Assembly (NCBI RefSeq): GCF_026552795.1
Contig: NZ_JANFPI010000004.1
Location: 124,001-188,000, forward strand
Direction: 5' to 3'
Length of the DNA stretch: 64,000 nt
Source of the DNA: Ectorhizobium quercum
GTDB taxonomy: Bacteria; Pseudomonadota; Alphaproteobacteria; Rhizobiales; Rhizobiaceae
Within the stretch, counting starts at the first letter, position 1, and the number at the start of each line of letters is the position of its first letter. The position numbers and the translations under genes are program-made. The notes below the pieces were generated by a model that did not search any database, was not told the DNA's origin, and was given only the letters and a program-made list of their open reading frames with translations. Shown in pieces: positions 29,854 through 38,930 of this stretch.

Positions 29854-30093
29854 GTGAAACTGGCCCGTATCCTGACCCTCGTCATCCTTGCCGCAGTCTT
29901 CGTCATCGGCGGCTTCTGGTATCGCTACGTGACGAACACCGACAGCCCCTATGACGAGGTCGGTATCGAGTTGAACAGCCGTATGCCCGGCCCCGTCAAC
30001 AAGTGGGGCTGCGAAAAGCTTCACGCGACATTCGGAAACGTTTTGCCGCCGTACGGCTGCCAGTCCGAGGCCGACAGCCGTTCGTGGCGATAG
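29854..30093 (+). CDS. Small single-pass membrane protein of unknown function
   Basis: A 79-residue protein starting at GTG after GGAAGAACA. One transmembrane helix (ARILTLVILAAVFVIGGFWY) is followed by a short extracytoplasmic domain with two cysteines (KWGCEKLHATFGNVLPPYGC) that could form a disulfide. It looks like a conserved rhizobial hypothetical, but no function is known to me. It is co-oriented with the Ldh gene 145 bp upstream and converges with hypD. Confidence 0.65.
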   Translation: MKLARILTLVILAAVFVIGGFWYRYVTNTDSPYDEVGIELNSRMPGPVNKWGCEKLHATFGNVLPPYGCQSEADSRSWR

Positions 30094-30138
30094 ACGGCTG
30101 GCGGAGAGGTCGATGGTCCTGCGGGCAAGCGATGGCGC

Positions 30139-31101
30139 TCAGGGCTTGCAGGACCGGACGGCGCCCGGCAGTTCGCTCCATCCGGCATACCAGCTGTTGA
30201 AGAGCGTGAACTGGGTCTCGACATAGCCGCGCTGGCTGTCGGTCAGCACGTCGGTCTCGTTGAAGTGCAGTGTGTATTCCGCATCGCCCTTCAGGACCAT
30301 CATGTATTTGAAGAACAGCACGAGATCCGGGCCTTCGTCGAAGGAGGACAGAACGGCGAGCGCCTGTTCCAGTTCCTGCGCGCGGCTGCGGGCGTCGGGG
30401 TCGCCGGCCGCTGCCGCCTGCGCCAGCCTGCACAGGTGGATCACTTCCTTCGGCAGGACATTGCCGATGCCGGTGATCGCGCCCGTCGCGCCGCAATTGA
30501 CGAAGCCGTGGAACACCGCGGTGTCGACGCCGATCATCAGCGTCACCTCGTCGTCGCGGCTGGTGATGTTCTCGGCCGCATAGCGCATGTCGGCCGGCCC
30601 GCCGAATTCCTTGAAGCCGACGAGGTTGGGATGCTCGGCGCGCAGCGCGAAGAACAGGTCGGCGCGCGTGGCGAAACCGTAATACGGGCTGTTGTAGATG
30701 ACGGCGGGCAGGTCCGGCGCGGCGGAAAGGATCGCCTTGAAATGCGCCTTCTGGGCGGCGATGACCGAGCCGCGCGAAAGAACGCGCGGGATGACCATGA
30801 GGCCCTTGGCGCCCACCTTCTGCGCATGGGCGGCATGGGCCACGGCAGACGCCGTGTTGACCGCACCGGTGCCGACGATGACCGGAATGCCGGCCTTGGC
30901 CAGGCGCTCGACGCCTTCCATGCGCTGCGCGTCCGTCAGCAGCGGCCAGTCGCCCATCGAGCCGCAGTAGACGACGGCGGACATGCCGGCGTCGATCAGT
31001 TCCCGGCCCTTGTGGACGAGGGCATCGAAATCGGGGGTGCGGTCGTTTCTGCACGGGGTCATCAAGGCGGGGATCACGCCGGAAAAAATGCTGGCCGTCA
31101 T
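30139..31101 (-). CDS. DapA-family lyase, probable Δ1-pyrroline-4-hydroxy-2-carboxylate deaminase (HypD)
   Basis: A 320-residue TIM-barrel Schiff-base enzyme of the dihydrodipicolinate synthase/N-acetylneuraminate lyase family. The Schiff-base lysine is Lys164 in LVGFKEFGG, and the catalytic Tyr lies in AVIYNSPYYGF. The loop reads VVYCGSMGDWPLL, unlike DapA (G-TTGE), so lysine biosynthesis is excluded. The whole pattern (SGVIPALMTPC...MIGVDTAVFHGFVNCGATGAITGIGNVLPKEVIHL...LFNSWYAGWSELPGAV) matches my memory of rhizobial HypD, which deaminates the imine from cis-4-hydroxy-D-proline to α-ketoglutarate semialdehyde. AGGAG precedes the ATG. The other hyp genes are not in the window. Confidence 0.78.
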   Translation of the reverse strand: MTASIFSGVIPALMTPCRNDRTPDFDALVHKGRELIDAGMSAVVYCGSMGDWPLLTDAQRMEGVERLAKAGIPVIVGTGAVNTASAVAHAAHAQKVGAKGLMVIPRVLSRGSVIAAQKAHFKAILSAAPDLPAVIYNSPYYGFATRADLFFALRAEHPNLVGFKEFGGPADMRYAAENITSRDDEVTLMIGVDTAVFHGFVNCGATGAITGIGNVLPKEVIHLCRLAQAAAAGDPDARSRAQELEQALAVLSSFDEGPDLVLFFKYMMVLKGDAEYTLHFNETDVLTDSQRGYVETQFTLFNSWYAGWSELPGAVRSCKP

Positions 31102-31200
31102 CTGAAGCTCCTGTCGGTCTCTCGTTTCGGGAGGCCGCGCGTACGGGTCGTGACGCCGTGATCCGCCCTTTTCGAGCGGCATATTATCACTTGTATTTTA

Positions 31201-31212
31201 TTTGTCGACAAA
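31201..31212. promoter_or_regulatory. TTTGTCGACAAA operator ahead of hypD
   Basis: A perfect 12-bp palindrome located 100-111 bp upstream of the hypD-like start, in an AT-rich stretch between it and the FCD regulator that ends at 31226. Short GT-N(x)-AC palindromes with TTGT/ACAA arms are the usual FCD-GntR sites. A near-identical half-matched copy lies in front of the regulator itself (31944-31953). Confidence 0.6.
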
Positions 31213-31225
31213 ATTTCAGCGGGGT

Positions 31226-31930
31226 CTACAGCGAAATGTCCAGCCGTTCCTCGCGCACCAGAAGCTTCTGCACCTGGCGCACGATCTGCTCGGCATGTTC
31301 GCGCGCCAGCCGCTCGGAAAGATCGAGGTCGCGGGCCGCGATCGCCGCGATCATCTCGTCGTGCTCCTCGACGAAGCGGCGCGGCAGACGGTCGTCGTAG
31401 GACTGGTAATAAAGGCGCAGGATGCGGCGGCCCTCGTCGAGAAGCCGCTTGAAGAGGCCGGTGAAATAGGAATTGCGCCCGGCCTCGGCGATGGCGAGGT
31501 GCAGGGCGGCGTTGCTGGCGATCATCGCCAGCGCGTCCTGCGCCTCGACGGCGGCGGTGAATTCGGCCTGGCGCTCGCGGATGATCTCGAGGTCCTCCGG
31601 ACGATGATATTTCGCCGCCAGCTGGGTGGTGGCGCGATACATCAGCACCAGCGCGTCGAAATAGGTGTGCATGTTGAGGAAATCGATGTTCGAGACCATC
31701 GTCGAGCGGTTCGGCAGCGTGTCGATCAGCCCCTCGCCCGCCAGCCGCACCAGCGCCTCGCGAATCGGCGTGCGCGACATGCCGAAGCGCTCGGCCAGTT
31801 GCACCTCGTCGATGGCGCTGCCCGGCGGCAGTACCAGATCGAGAATCTCGTCGCGCAGCACGTCGTAGACCATCTTCACGCCGGAGCCGCGCTTGCGTTC
31901 GCCTGTCGGGGTGGTGTCTGTGTCCGTCAT
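31226..31930 (-). CDS. GntR-family regulator, FCD subfamily, probable regulator of the hypD-like gene
   Basis: A 234-residue regulator with a winged helix (VYDVLRDEILDLVLPPGSAIDEVQLAERFGMSRTPIREALVRLAGEGLIDTLPNRSTMVSNI) and an FCD domain (ASNAALHLAIAEAGRNSYFTGLFKRLLDE ... VEEHDEMIAAIAARD...REHAEQIV) with metal-ligand-type His and Asp residues. It is transcribed toward hypD with 124 bp between them. The matching palindromes in front of each suggest it controls both. The start at MTDTDTTP is preceded by GGATCGAG, a weak site; a longer open N-terminus was rejected because it crosses the palindrome. Confidence 0.87.
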   Translation of the reverse strand: MTDTDTTPTGERKRGSGVKMVYDVLRDEILDLVLPPGSAIDEVQLAERFGMSRTPIREALVRLAGEGLIDTLPNRSTMVSNIDFLNMHTYFDALVLMYRATTQLAAKYHRPEDLEIIRERQAEFTAAVEAQDALAMIASNAALHLAIAEAGRNSYFTGLFKRLLDEGRRILRLYYQSYDDRLPRRFVEEHDEMIAAIAARDLDLSERLAREHAEQIVRQVQKLLVREERLDISL

Positions 31931-31943
31931 CGCTCGATCCTCG

Positions 31944-31953
31944 TTGTCGACAC
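31944..31953. promoter_or_regulatory. TTGTCGACAC operator ahead of the FCD regulator
   Basis: TGTCGACA (31945-31952) is a perfect 8-bp palindrome that shares nine of ten bases with the centre of the 31201-31212 site. It lies 14-23 bases before the regulator's ATG, which suits autorepression. The rest of the 355-bp gap to cyoA (31931-32285) contains the cyo promoter region and nothing coding that I can support. Confidence 0.55.
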
Positions 31954-32230
31954 AGGGAGTACAATCCCTTGCCGGCGGGATCAACATTGCCGCGACCCGG
32001 TTGCCGCAGGCGCAGGGCACGCCGTGTCGCGAAGGGGCTGTGGCCGCGCGGCACGTCCCGGCGGCAAAACGTCGCAGCCCTGGCCGCACCGAACCGGCTG
32101 TGGAGAAAGGTGCGCCTTGGTTTTTCCTTTCAATATGGCCATTTGCAGGCATGCGGATGGCCCGCATTTTGCCCCCGCCGGGCCGGCCGGCCGGCTTGTG
32201 CTTTGGAATAACAGGCGAACTCGGTTGAAA

Positions 32231-32244
32231 TTGACCGACATCAA
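32231..32244 (+). promoter_or_regulatory. Candidate FNR/FixK box upstream of cyoA
   Basis: TTGAC-CGAC-ATCAA fits TTGAY-N4-RTCAA, the FNR/FixK consensus, and lies 42-55 bp upstream of the cyoA ATG. TTGAAA (32225-32230) and TATAAA (32246-32251) around it could form the promoter, so a bound regulator would sit between them and repress. Rhizobia use FnrN/FixK proteins to switch oxidases at low oxygen. Confidence 0.5.
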
Positions 32245-32285
32245 CTATAAAGCCAAGCGATAAAACAACATGAAGCGTGACCCCG

Positions 32286-33335
32286 ATGCAAAATCTCACC
32301 CGCTTTCTGACCCGTCTCGGCATCCTGCCGCTGCTCGTCTTCCTCGGAAGCTGCGACATGGTCCTTCTCGACCCGTCCGGCGATATTGCGCTCCAGCAGC
32401 GCAATCTCATCTATACCGCCGTCGGCCTGATGCTCCTCATCGTGGTGCCGGTCATCATCATGACGCTGGTCATCGCGTGGAAGTACCGCGCCTCCAACAC
32501 GGAAGCCGAGTACGACCCGGATTTCCACCACTCCACCAAGCTCGAATTCGTGGTCTGGGGCGCGCCGATCGCCATCATCCTCGCTCTCGGTGCCGTGACG
32601 TGGGTCGCCACGCACAAGCTCGACCCCTACAGGCCGCTCGAGCGCATCGACGCGTCGACGCCGCTGCCGGATAACGTCAGGCCGCTGACGATCGAGGTCG
32701 TGGCGCTGGACTGGAAGTGGCTGTTCTTCTACCCGGAACAGGGCATCGCGACCGTCAACGAGCTGGCGGCGCCGGTCAACGTGCCGATTCATTTCAAGAT
32801 CACCGGCACGACGACGATGAACTCGTTCTTCATTCCCGCGCTGGCCGGCCAGATCTATTCCATGCCGGGCATGCAGACGCAGCTCAACGCGGTGATCAAC
32901 CGCGAGGGTGTCTACAAAGGCATGTCCGCCAACCTGTCGGGCCGCGGCTTCTCGCACATGAACTTCAAGTTCCACGGCGTTTCGGCCGGCGGCTTCGACG
33001 AGTGGGTCGCCAAGGTCAAGGCCGATGGCGACACCCTCGACCGTCCGCGTTACGTCGAGCTTGCGAAGCCCTCCGAAAAGGAGCCGGTCCGCTATTTCGC
33101 CGCGGCCGATCCGGAACTGTACGACGCGATCCTCAACCGCTGCGTCGAGGAGAACAAGATCTGCATGCGCGACATCATGCATATCGACGCGCTCGGCGGC
33201 GGCGGCATCAAGGGTATCGACAAGGAAGAAGCGCTGCGGCTGGGCCTCTGCACCCCGGCGACGCCCTTCGGCTCCGCCGCGCTCTCGCCCGTCAGCGAAG
33301 ACACCGACAAGAACGGGGAGAAGAAGGCGATCTGA
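32286..33335 (+). CDS. cyoA: Quinol oxidase (bo3-type) subunit II
   Basis: A 349-residue subunit II of a heme-copper quinol oxidase. A lipoprotein signal ends in LGSC (lipobox, Cys about 24), followed by two transmembrane helices. The cupredoxin domain lacks the CuA cysteine pair, and FFIPALAGQIYSMPGMQTQL is the CyoA-type version, so it accepts electrons from quinol rather than cytochrome c. A COX_ARM extension at the C-terminus is present. A GTG three codons upstream is an alternative start. It is the first gene of cyoABCD-surf1-cyoE. Confidence 0.95.
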   Translation: MQNLTRFLTRLGILPLLVFLGSCDMVLLDPSGDIALQQRNLIYTAVGLMLLIVVPVIIMTLVIAWKYRASNTEAEYDPDFHHSTKLEFVVWGAPIAIILALGAVTWVATHKLDPYRPLERIDASTPLPDNVRPLTIEVVALDWKWLFFYPEQGIATVNELAAPVNVPIHFKITGTTTMNSFFIPALAGQIYSMPGMQTQLNAVINREGVYKGMSANLSGRGFSHMNFKFHGVSAGGFDEWVAKVKADGDTLDRPRYVELAKPSEKEPVRYFAAADPELYDAILNRCVEENKICMRDIMHIDALGGGGIKGIDKEEALRLGLCTPATPFGSAALSPVSEDTDKNGEKKAI

Positions 33336-33395
33336 CCCTCGCGGCGCGATTTCCGGCATTCTCCCTAACGTTTCCGATGCACGAAGAGACAGGCC

Positions 33396-35402
33396 ATGTC
33401 CTCACACTTTGATCTAATGACGTTCATTTTCGGACGTCTTTCGCTCGACTCGCTGCCGCTGCACGAGCCGGTCGTCGTCGCCACCTTCTTCGGGGTGGCG
33501 CTCGGCGGCATCGCGCTCGTCGGCGCGCTCACCTATTTCCGCCTCTGGGGCTATCTCTGGAAGGAATGGTTCACCTCGATCGACCACAAGAAGATCGGGA
33601 TCATGTATATCATTCTCGCCATCGTCATGCTGTTCCGCGGCTTCGCGGACGCGCTGATGATGCGTCTCCAGCAGGTCTGGGCCTCCACGGGGTCGGAAGG
33701 CTATCTCAACGCGCATCACTACGACCAGATCTTCACCGCCCACGGCGTGATCATGATCTTCTTCGTGGCGATGCCGCTGGTGACGGGCTTCATGAACTTC
33801 GTCGTGCCGCTCCAGATCGGCGCCCGCGACGTGGCCTTCCCCTTCCTCAACAACTTCTCCTTCTGGATGACAGTCGGCGGCGTGATCCTGACCATGATCT
33901 CGCTGTTCGTCGGCGAGTTCGCCCAGACCGGCTGGCTGGCCTACCCGCCGCTTTCGGGGAGCGACTACTCGCCCGGGGTGGGTGTCGACTATTACATATG
34001 GGCGTTGCAGATCGCCGGCGTCGGGACATTGCTGTCGGGCGTCAACCTGATCGTGACCATCGTCAAGATGCGCGCGCCGGGTATGACGCTGATGAAGATG
34101 CCGGTCTTCACCTGGACCGCGCTGTTCACCAACATCCTGATCGTCGCCGTGTTCCCGGTCCTGACGGCCACGCTCGCGCTGCTCTCGCTCGACCGCTACG
34201 TCGGCACGAACTTCTTCACGACCGATCTCGGCGGCAACCCGATGATGTACGTGAACCTGATCTGGATCTGGGGCCACCCGGAAGTCTACATCCTCGTGCT
34301 CCCGGCCTTCGGCATCTTCTCGGAAATCGTCGCGACCTTCTCCGGCAAGCGCCTGTTCGGCTACACCACGATGGTCTGGGCGAGCGGCGTCATCACCATC
34401 CTGTCCTACATCGTGTGGCTGCACCACTTCTTCACGATGGGCTCGGGCGCCAGCGTCAACACCTTCTTCGGCATCACCACGATGATCATCTCGGTGCCGA
34501 CGGGCGTGAAGATCTTCAACTGGCTCTTCACCATGTACAAGGGCCGCATCCGCTTCGACGTGCCCATGCTGTGGACGATAGGCTTCCTCATCACCTTCAC
34601 CATCGGCGGCATGACCGGCGTCCTGATGTCGGTGCCCCCGGCGGACTTCGTGCTGCACAACTCGCTGTTCCTGATCGCGCACTTCCACAACACGATCATC
34701 GGCGGCGTGGTGTTCGGGCTGCTCGCCGGCATCGTCTACTGGTTCCCGAAGGCCTTCGGCTACAAGCTGGATCCGTTCTGGGGCAAGCTGTCCTTCTGGT
34801 TCTGGTTCATCGGCTTCTATTTCGCCTTCATGCCGCTCTACGTGCTCGGCCTGATGGGCGTCACCCGCCGCCTCAGCCAGTTCGAGGCCGACCCGACGCT
34901 GACGGTGCTGTTCGGCACCGCCGCCTTCGGTGCGCTGCTGATCGCCGCCGGCATCGGCTGTTTCGTCATCCAGCTCGTCGTCAGCTACCTGAAACGCGAC
35001 CAGCTTCGCGACGAGACCGGCGATCCGTGGAACGGCCGCACGCTGGAATGGTCGACGTCCTCGCCGCCGCCGGAATACAACTTCGCCTTCACGCCGGTCG
35101 TCCACGACATCGACGCCTGGTGGGACATGAAGGCGCGCGGCTACAAGCGCCCGCTGTCCGGTTTCCGGCCGATCCACATGCCGAAGAACACCGGCGCCGG
35201 CATCGTCATCGCTGGGCTTGCCACGGCCACCGGTTTCGGCCTGATCTGGCACATGTGGTGGCTCGCCATCGGCGGCCTCGCGGCCACGATCGCCGTGTCG
35301 ATCATCCATACCTTCAACTACAACCGTGATTATCACATCCCGGCCGAAACCGTCGCCTCCACCGAGGAATCGCGCACGGAAGCGCTGGCAAAGCAGGCTT
35401 GA
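33396..35402 (+). CDS. cyoB: Quinol oxidase subunit I
   Basis: The 668-residue catalytic subunit with about 15 transmembrane helices. It binds the low-spin heme and the heme-CuB centre that reduces oxygen and pumps protons. The CuB/Tyr crosslink motif [11 protein letters not shown], the paired CuB histidines WLHHFFTMG, and the heme ligands in the [15 protein letters not shown] region are visible. [20 protein letters not shown] is also typical. It starts 61 bp after cyoA and is followed by cyoC with only 5 bp between. Confidence 0.97.
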   Translation: MSSHFDLMTFIFGRLSLDSLPLHEPVVVATFFGVALGGIALVGALTYFRLWGYLWKEWFTSIDHKKIGIMYIILAIVMLFRGFADALMMRLQQVWASTGSEGYLNAHHYDQIFTAHGVIMIFFVAMPLVTGFMNFVVPLQIGARDVAFPFLNNFSFWMTVGGVILTMISLFVGEFAQTGWLAYPPLSGSDYSPGVGVDYYIWALQIAGVGTLLSGVNLIVTIVKMRAPGMTLMKMPVFTWTALFTNILIVAVFPVLTATLALLSLDRYVGTNFFTTDLGGNPMMYVNLIWIWGHPEVYILVLPAFGIFSEIVATFSGKRLFGYTTMVWASGVITILSYIVWLHHFFTMGSGASVNTFFGITTMIISVPTGVKIFNWLFTMYKGRIRFDVPMLWTIGFLITFTIGGMTGVLMSVPPADFVLHNSLFLIAHFHNTIIGGVVFGLLAGIVYWFPKAFGYKLDPFWGKLSFWFWFIGFYFAFMPLYVLGLMGVTRRLSQFEADPTLTVLFGTAAFGALLIAAGIGCFVIQLVVSYLKRDQLRDETGDPWNGRTLEWSTSSPPPEYNFAFTPVVHDIDAWWDMKARGYKRPLSGFRPIHMPKNTGAGIVIAGLATATGFGLIWHMWWLAIGGLAATIAVSIIHTFNYNRDYHIPAETVASTEESRTEALAKQA

Positions 35403-35407
35403 TAGAG

Positions 35408-36040
35408 ATGTCGAACCACGCACCCACCATGACGACGGCCGGCGGCGATCCGGTCTTCATGATGACCGAAGAGGATCATCACCCGGAAAACGGCACGTCG
35501 CTCGGCTTCTGGCTCTACCTGATGAGCGACTGCCTAATCTTCGCAGCGCTCTTTGCAACCTATGCCGTCGTCGGCCGCAATTACGCGGCCGGCCCGGCGC
35601 CCAAGGACCTGTTCGACCTGCCGCTCGTCGCCATCAACACGGCGATGCTGCTCTTCTCGTCGATCACCTACGGCTTCGCCATGCTCGAGGCCTACAAGAA
35701 GAACATCAACAAGACGCTGATGTGGCTCGGCATCACCGGCCTGTTCGGCGCGGCCTTCATCGGGCTCGAACTCTACGAGTTCCATCACCTGATCGAGATC
35801 GGCGCGACGCCGCAGCGTTCGGCCTTCCTTTCGGCCTTCTTCACGCTGGTCGGCACGCACGGCCTGCACGTCACCTTCGGCCTGATCTGGCTGGTCGTGC
35901 TGATGGTCCAGGTTAGGAAGGTCGGCCTCGGAGCGGCGAACATGCGCCGCCTGAACTGCCTGTCGATGTTCTGGCACTTCCTCGACGTCGTCTGGATCGG
36001 CGTCTTCTCCTTCGTCTATCTCATGGGAGTCGTCGGATGA
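35408..36040 (+). CDS. cyoC: Quinol oxidase subunit III
   Basis: A 210-residue five-helix subunit III. The beginning [30 protein letters not shown] is the family signature and [20 protein letters not shown] carries the conserved His-Gly region. An ATG with GATAGAG in front was chosen over an in-frame TTG that overlaps cyoB. It overlaps cyoD by ATGA. Subunit III stabilises the complex; it carries no cofactor. Confidence 0.95.
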   Translation: MSNHAPTMTTAGGDPVFMMTEEDHHPENGTSLGFWLYLMSDCLIFAALFATYAVVGRNYAAGPAPKDLFDLPLVAINTAMLLFSSITYGFAMLEAYKKNINKTLMWLGITGLFGAAFIGLELYEFHHLIEIGATPQRSAFLSAFFTLVGTHGLHVTFGLIWLVVLMVQVRKVGLGAANMRRLNCLSMFWHFLDVVWIGVFSFVYLMGVVG

Positions 36041-36450
36041 GCGCGACCACGGACAATCACGCATCTCACGGGCACGATCATCACGACCATGACCACGGGC
36101 ATGGCCATGACGACCACGCGCACGGCACCTTCAAGAGCTACCTGACCGGCTTCGTCCTGTCCGTCATCCTGACCGCCATTCCCTTCTGGCTGGTCATGGG
36201 CGACGTGCTGGCCGACAAGACGGTTCTGGTGCTGGCGATCATGGGGCTCGGCGTCGTCCAGATCTTCGTTCACATGATCTACTTCCTGCACATGAACGGG
36301 AAGTCGGAAGGCGGCTGGACGCTGATGGCGCTCCTCTTCACCGTCATCCTGGTTCTCATCACGCTCGTCGGCTCGCTCTGGGTTCTGTTCCACCTGAACA
36401 CGAACATGATGCCGCCGATGACGATGGATCAGATCAGGAACCTGCCCTGA
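36037..36450 (+). CDS. cyoD: Quinol oxidase subunit IV with His-rich N-terminus
   Basis: A 137-residue subunit IV with three transmembrane helices ([72 protein letters not shown]). The first 30 residues are unusual: eleven histidines interleaved with Asp and Gly (positions 8, 11, 13, 15, 16, 18, 20, 22, 24, 27, 29). E. coli CyoD has only a few His here. This could bind copper or zinc for CuB delivery, but that is inference. Translation is coupled to cyoC. Confidence 0.93.
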   Translation: MSATTDNHASHGHDHHDHDHGHGHDDHAHGTFKSYLTGFVLSVILTAIPFWLVMGDVLADKTVLVLAIMGLGVVQIFVHMIYFLHMNGKSEGGWTLMALLFTVILVLITLVGSLWVLFHLNTNMMPPMTMDQIRNLP

Positions 36451-36455
36451 CAACC

Positions 36456-37232
36456 ATGAGTGTGGCGGCGATGACAACGGCAACCGAAGAGCGGACGGCA
36501 CGCAGGGGCGGCAAGGCCTTTGCGTTCGCGCTCGGCTTCGCCATCTTCGCCACGCTTCTCATGCTCGGCCTCACCGCCTGGCAACTGGCGCGGCTGGAAT
36601 GGAAGACCGATCTGATCGCGCGGATCGAGGCGCGCGTCTCGGCCGATCCGGTTCCCCTGCCGGCGCCGTCCGAATGGGCGGCACTGCAACCGGCCGATTA
36701 CGAGTATCGCCGCGTCACCGTCACGGGCACCTACGTTCCCGACGCGCAGGCCGATGCGCTGGCGCTGACCGAGAGAGGCTCGGGCTTCTGGGTCATGGCG
36801 CCGCTGCGGCTCGAAACCGGCGAGATCGTCTATATCAACCGCGGATATGTGCCGCAGGAACGCAAGGGCGTCTTCGCCGTGCCGTCCGAACCCGTCTCGG
36901 TGACGGGCCTGATGCGCGTGTCGGAGCCGGATGGCTTGTTGCTGCGCCCCAACGATGCCGGAAGGGGCCGCTGGTATTCCCGCGATGTCGCGGCCATGTC
37001 CGCGGCCGCAGGCCTGCCAGCGCCGGCGCCCTTCTTCATCGACCGGGCAGCCGACGCCGATGCCGAAGCGCTGCCGGCCGGCGGGCTGACGCGCGTCAGC
37101 TTCACCAACCATCATCTGCTTTACGCAATCCAGTTCCTGCTTCTCGCTCTGGTTTCCGCCGGCGGCGCGATCTTCCTGATCCGTCATCGCCGGCGTAATC
37201 CGACGACCGGAAACGACGCCGAAGCGGCATAG
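36456..37232 (+). CDS. SURF1-family oxidase assembly protein
   Basis: A 258-residue protein with the SURF1 layout: an N-terminal helix ([29 protein letters not shown]), a periplasmic domain starting [12 protein letters not shown], the conserved INRGYVP and [12 protein letters not shown] motifs, and a C-terminal helix. SURF1 helps insert heme into subunit I. In Paracoccus denitrificans one SURF1 paralogue is dedicated to the ba3 quinol oxidase; the present gene, inside a cyo operon, is likely that kind. MTTATEE, five codons in, is an alternative start. Confidence 0.92.
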   Translation: MSVAAMTTATEERTARRGGKAFAFALGFAIFATLLMLGLTAWQLARLEWKTDLIARIEARVSADPVPLPAPSEWAALQPADYEYRRVTVTGTYVPDAQADALALTERGSGFWVMAPLRLETGEIVYINRGYVPQERKGVFAVPSEPVSVTGLMRVSEPDGLLLRPNDAGRGRWYSRDVAAMSAAAGLPAPAPFFIDRAADADAEALPAGGLTRVSFTNHHLLYAIQFLLLALVSAGGAIFLIRHRRRNPTTGNDAEAA

Positions 37233-37245
37233 ACGGAAACGATTC

Positions 37246-38190
37246 ATGTCAGTCACGGGCCACCACGAAACGACCGTCGCAACGTCCAGCCTGCGTCTTC
37301 TGGCGCCGAGACTGCGCGACTATTTTGCCCTGATGAAGCCGCGCGTCATGTCGCTGGTGGTGTTTACCGCCTTCGCCGGCCTGTTTCTGGCGCCAGGCGG
37401 CATCGCGCCGGCGTCCGGGGCGCTCGCCATTCTCTGTATCGCCATCGGCGCCGGTGCGTCCGGCGCCCTGAACATGTGGTATGACGCCGATATCGACGCG
37501 GTGATGAGCCGCACGGAGAACCGCCCGGTTCCCGCAGGCCGCGTGTCTCCCGCCGAGGCGCTCATCCTCGGGCTTGCGCTTTCCGCCGCCTCGGTCGTCA
37601 CGCTTGGCTTCGGGGTGAACTGGCTCGCCGCCGGCCTTCTCGCCTTCACCATCTTCTTCTACGCCGTCATCTACACGATCCTGCTGAAGCGCCGCACGCC
37701 GCAGAACATCGTGATCGGCGGCGCGGCCGGCGCCTTCCCGCCGATGATCGGCTGGGCCGCCGTCACCGGCGGCATCTCGATGGAAAGCGCCCTGCTCTTC
37801 CTCATCATCTTCCTGTGGACGCCGCCGCATTTCTGGTCGCTTGCCCTGTTCAAGTGCGGCGACTACGACAAGGCCGGCGTGCCGATGCTGCCGGTGGTCG
37901 CCGGCGAGCGCACGACCAAGATCCAGATCGTCGTCTATGCCGTTCTGGCGGCCTTCGTCGGCATCGTGCCGACGCTGATCGGCATGGCGGGTGTGACCTA
38001 CGGGCTGTTCGCGGCCCTGCTCGGCATCATTTTCATCGTCTACTCCGTCGGCGTCATGCGCATGCCGGAAAAGGACGCGCGGATGCTGCCGGCCAAGAAG
38101 AACTTCGCCTTCTCGATCTTCTATCTCTTTGCGATCTTCTCCGGCCTGATGGCGGACAAGCTGATCGACCGCCTGCCCGCCTTCTTCTGA
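37246..38190 (+). CDS. cyoE: Protoheme IX farnesyltransferase (heme O synthase)
   Basis: A UbiA-family membrane enzyme that adds a farnesyl group to heme b, giving heme O for the oxidase. It is 314 residues long with about nine helices. The first Asp-rich motif is [23 protein letters not shown] and the second is [18 protein letters not shown]. It is the last gene of the operon, 13 bp after surf1. No clear terminator was seen in the short gap to the convergent gene. Confidence 0.96.
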   Translation: MSVTGHHETTVATSSLRLLAPRLRDYFALMKPRVMSLVVFTAFAGLFLAPGGIAPASGALAILCIAIGAGASGALNMWYDADIDAVMSRTENRPVPAGRVSPAEALILGLALSAASVVTLGFGVNWLAAGLLAFTIFFYAVIYTILLKRRTPQNIVIGGAAGAFPPMIGWAAVTGGISMESALLFLIIFLWTPPHFWSLALFKCGDYDKAGVPMLPVVAGERTTKIQIVVYAVLAAFVGIVPTLIGMAGVTYGLFAALLGIIFIVYSVGVMRMPEKDARMLPAKKNFAFSIFYLFAIFSGLMADKLIDRLPAFF

Positions 38191-38207
38191 CCGGGGCGGG
38201 ATCGTCT

Positions 38208-38723
38208 TCAGAATGTGATTGAAGAACAAACGGTATCACGGAGCCAGATCGGGGAAAGATCGGGCATTTCGCGCCACTTTCCCGGCTTGAAACGATCCCT
38301 GAGCGTGGCAGGATCTTGCTCCTGCACCGCAGCCAGCCGTTCGCGATAAAGGGCGCTCTGATCGCGGGCCAGTTCGATCATGTCTGCCCAGGCCTGGTAT
38401 TGCCCTTTGTCCGGCACGACCGGTTTGGACAGGTCAGCCACCGTCCTGTCCCACTCGGCGGCAATGCCCGTCAGAGTGAAAGGAGCATCTAGCGGGATCG
38501 GTTCGCCTGTATATATTTTCTGGAACAATTCGAGTGACTTCGTTGCCAGTCGCCTATAATTTTCCGAGGTATGGCGTTCTACCGTCGCTTCGCAGGCCAA
38601 TATGGCCGGTTCGACAAAGCCGGCCTCCTGAGCGTGACCATGCGTGGAAAATCCCGGCTGGATAACGCATGCGATCAATGCACACCGGAGTAATTTCCGA
38701 TAATGAAATCCGAAAAGGGACAC
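38208..38723 (-). CDS. Secreted protein of unknown function
   Basis: A 171-residue protein starting at GTG with AGGAG eight bases upstream, which is better than any ATG further out. The first 32 residues form a signal peptide (KLLRCALIACVIQPGFSTHGHAQ). The mature part is polar and mostly helical, without transmembrane segments, metal motifs or repeats, and it has a single Cys. Its DNA is noticeably less GC-rich than the flanking cyo and cob genes, and no neighbour suggests a function. I do not recognise the family; recent acquisition is possible. Confidence 0.6.
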   Translation of the reverse strand: MSLFGFHYRKLLRCALIACVIQPGFSTHGHAQEAGFVEPAILACEATVERHTSENYRRLATKSLELFQKIYTGEPIPLDAPFTLTGIAAEWDRTVADLSKPVVPDKGQYQAWADMIELARDQSALYRERLAAVQEQDPATLRDRFKPGKWREMPDLSPIWLRDTVCSSITF

Positions 38724-38930
38724 GCTGCTTTCTCCTGTGCCGGTCACGACTCGTCTGTGAAGCGCCTTTTCACACCGGGGGCATTTCCCGGGTTCAACAG
38801 AACCCAGCCGGAAGCCGGCGACGTCCAGCAACTGAAATAAGGTCGCCCTCACGGGTGGTGAACCGGTGTCAAATTGCAGAAATATGTTTATGAGAGTTCC
38901 GTGACTCCGTTTGAAACGGAAGCTCTCGAG

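Noticed and set aside
30139..31101. 4-hydroxy-tetrahydrodipicolinate synthase (dapA)
   Set aside because: The DapA substrate loop G-TTGE is replaced by YCGSMGDW, and the C-terminal region and context fit HypD.
33414..35423. A 669-codon open frame on the minus strand opposite cyoB
   Set aside because: It covers the whole of a well-conserved oxidase gene; the predicted product is an Asp/Glu/Arg/His-rich string with no hydrophobic core.
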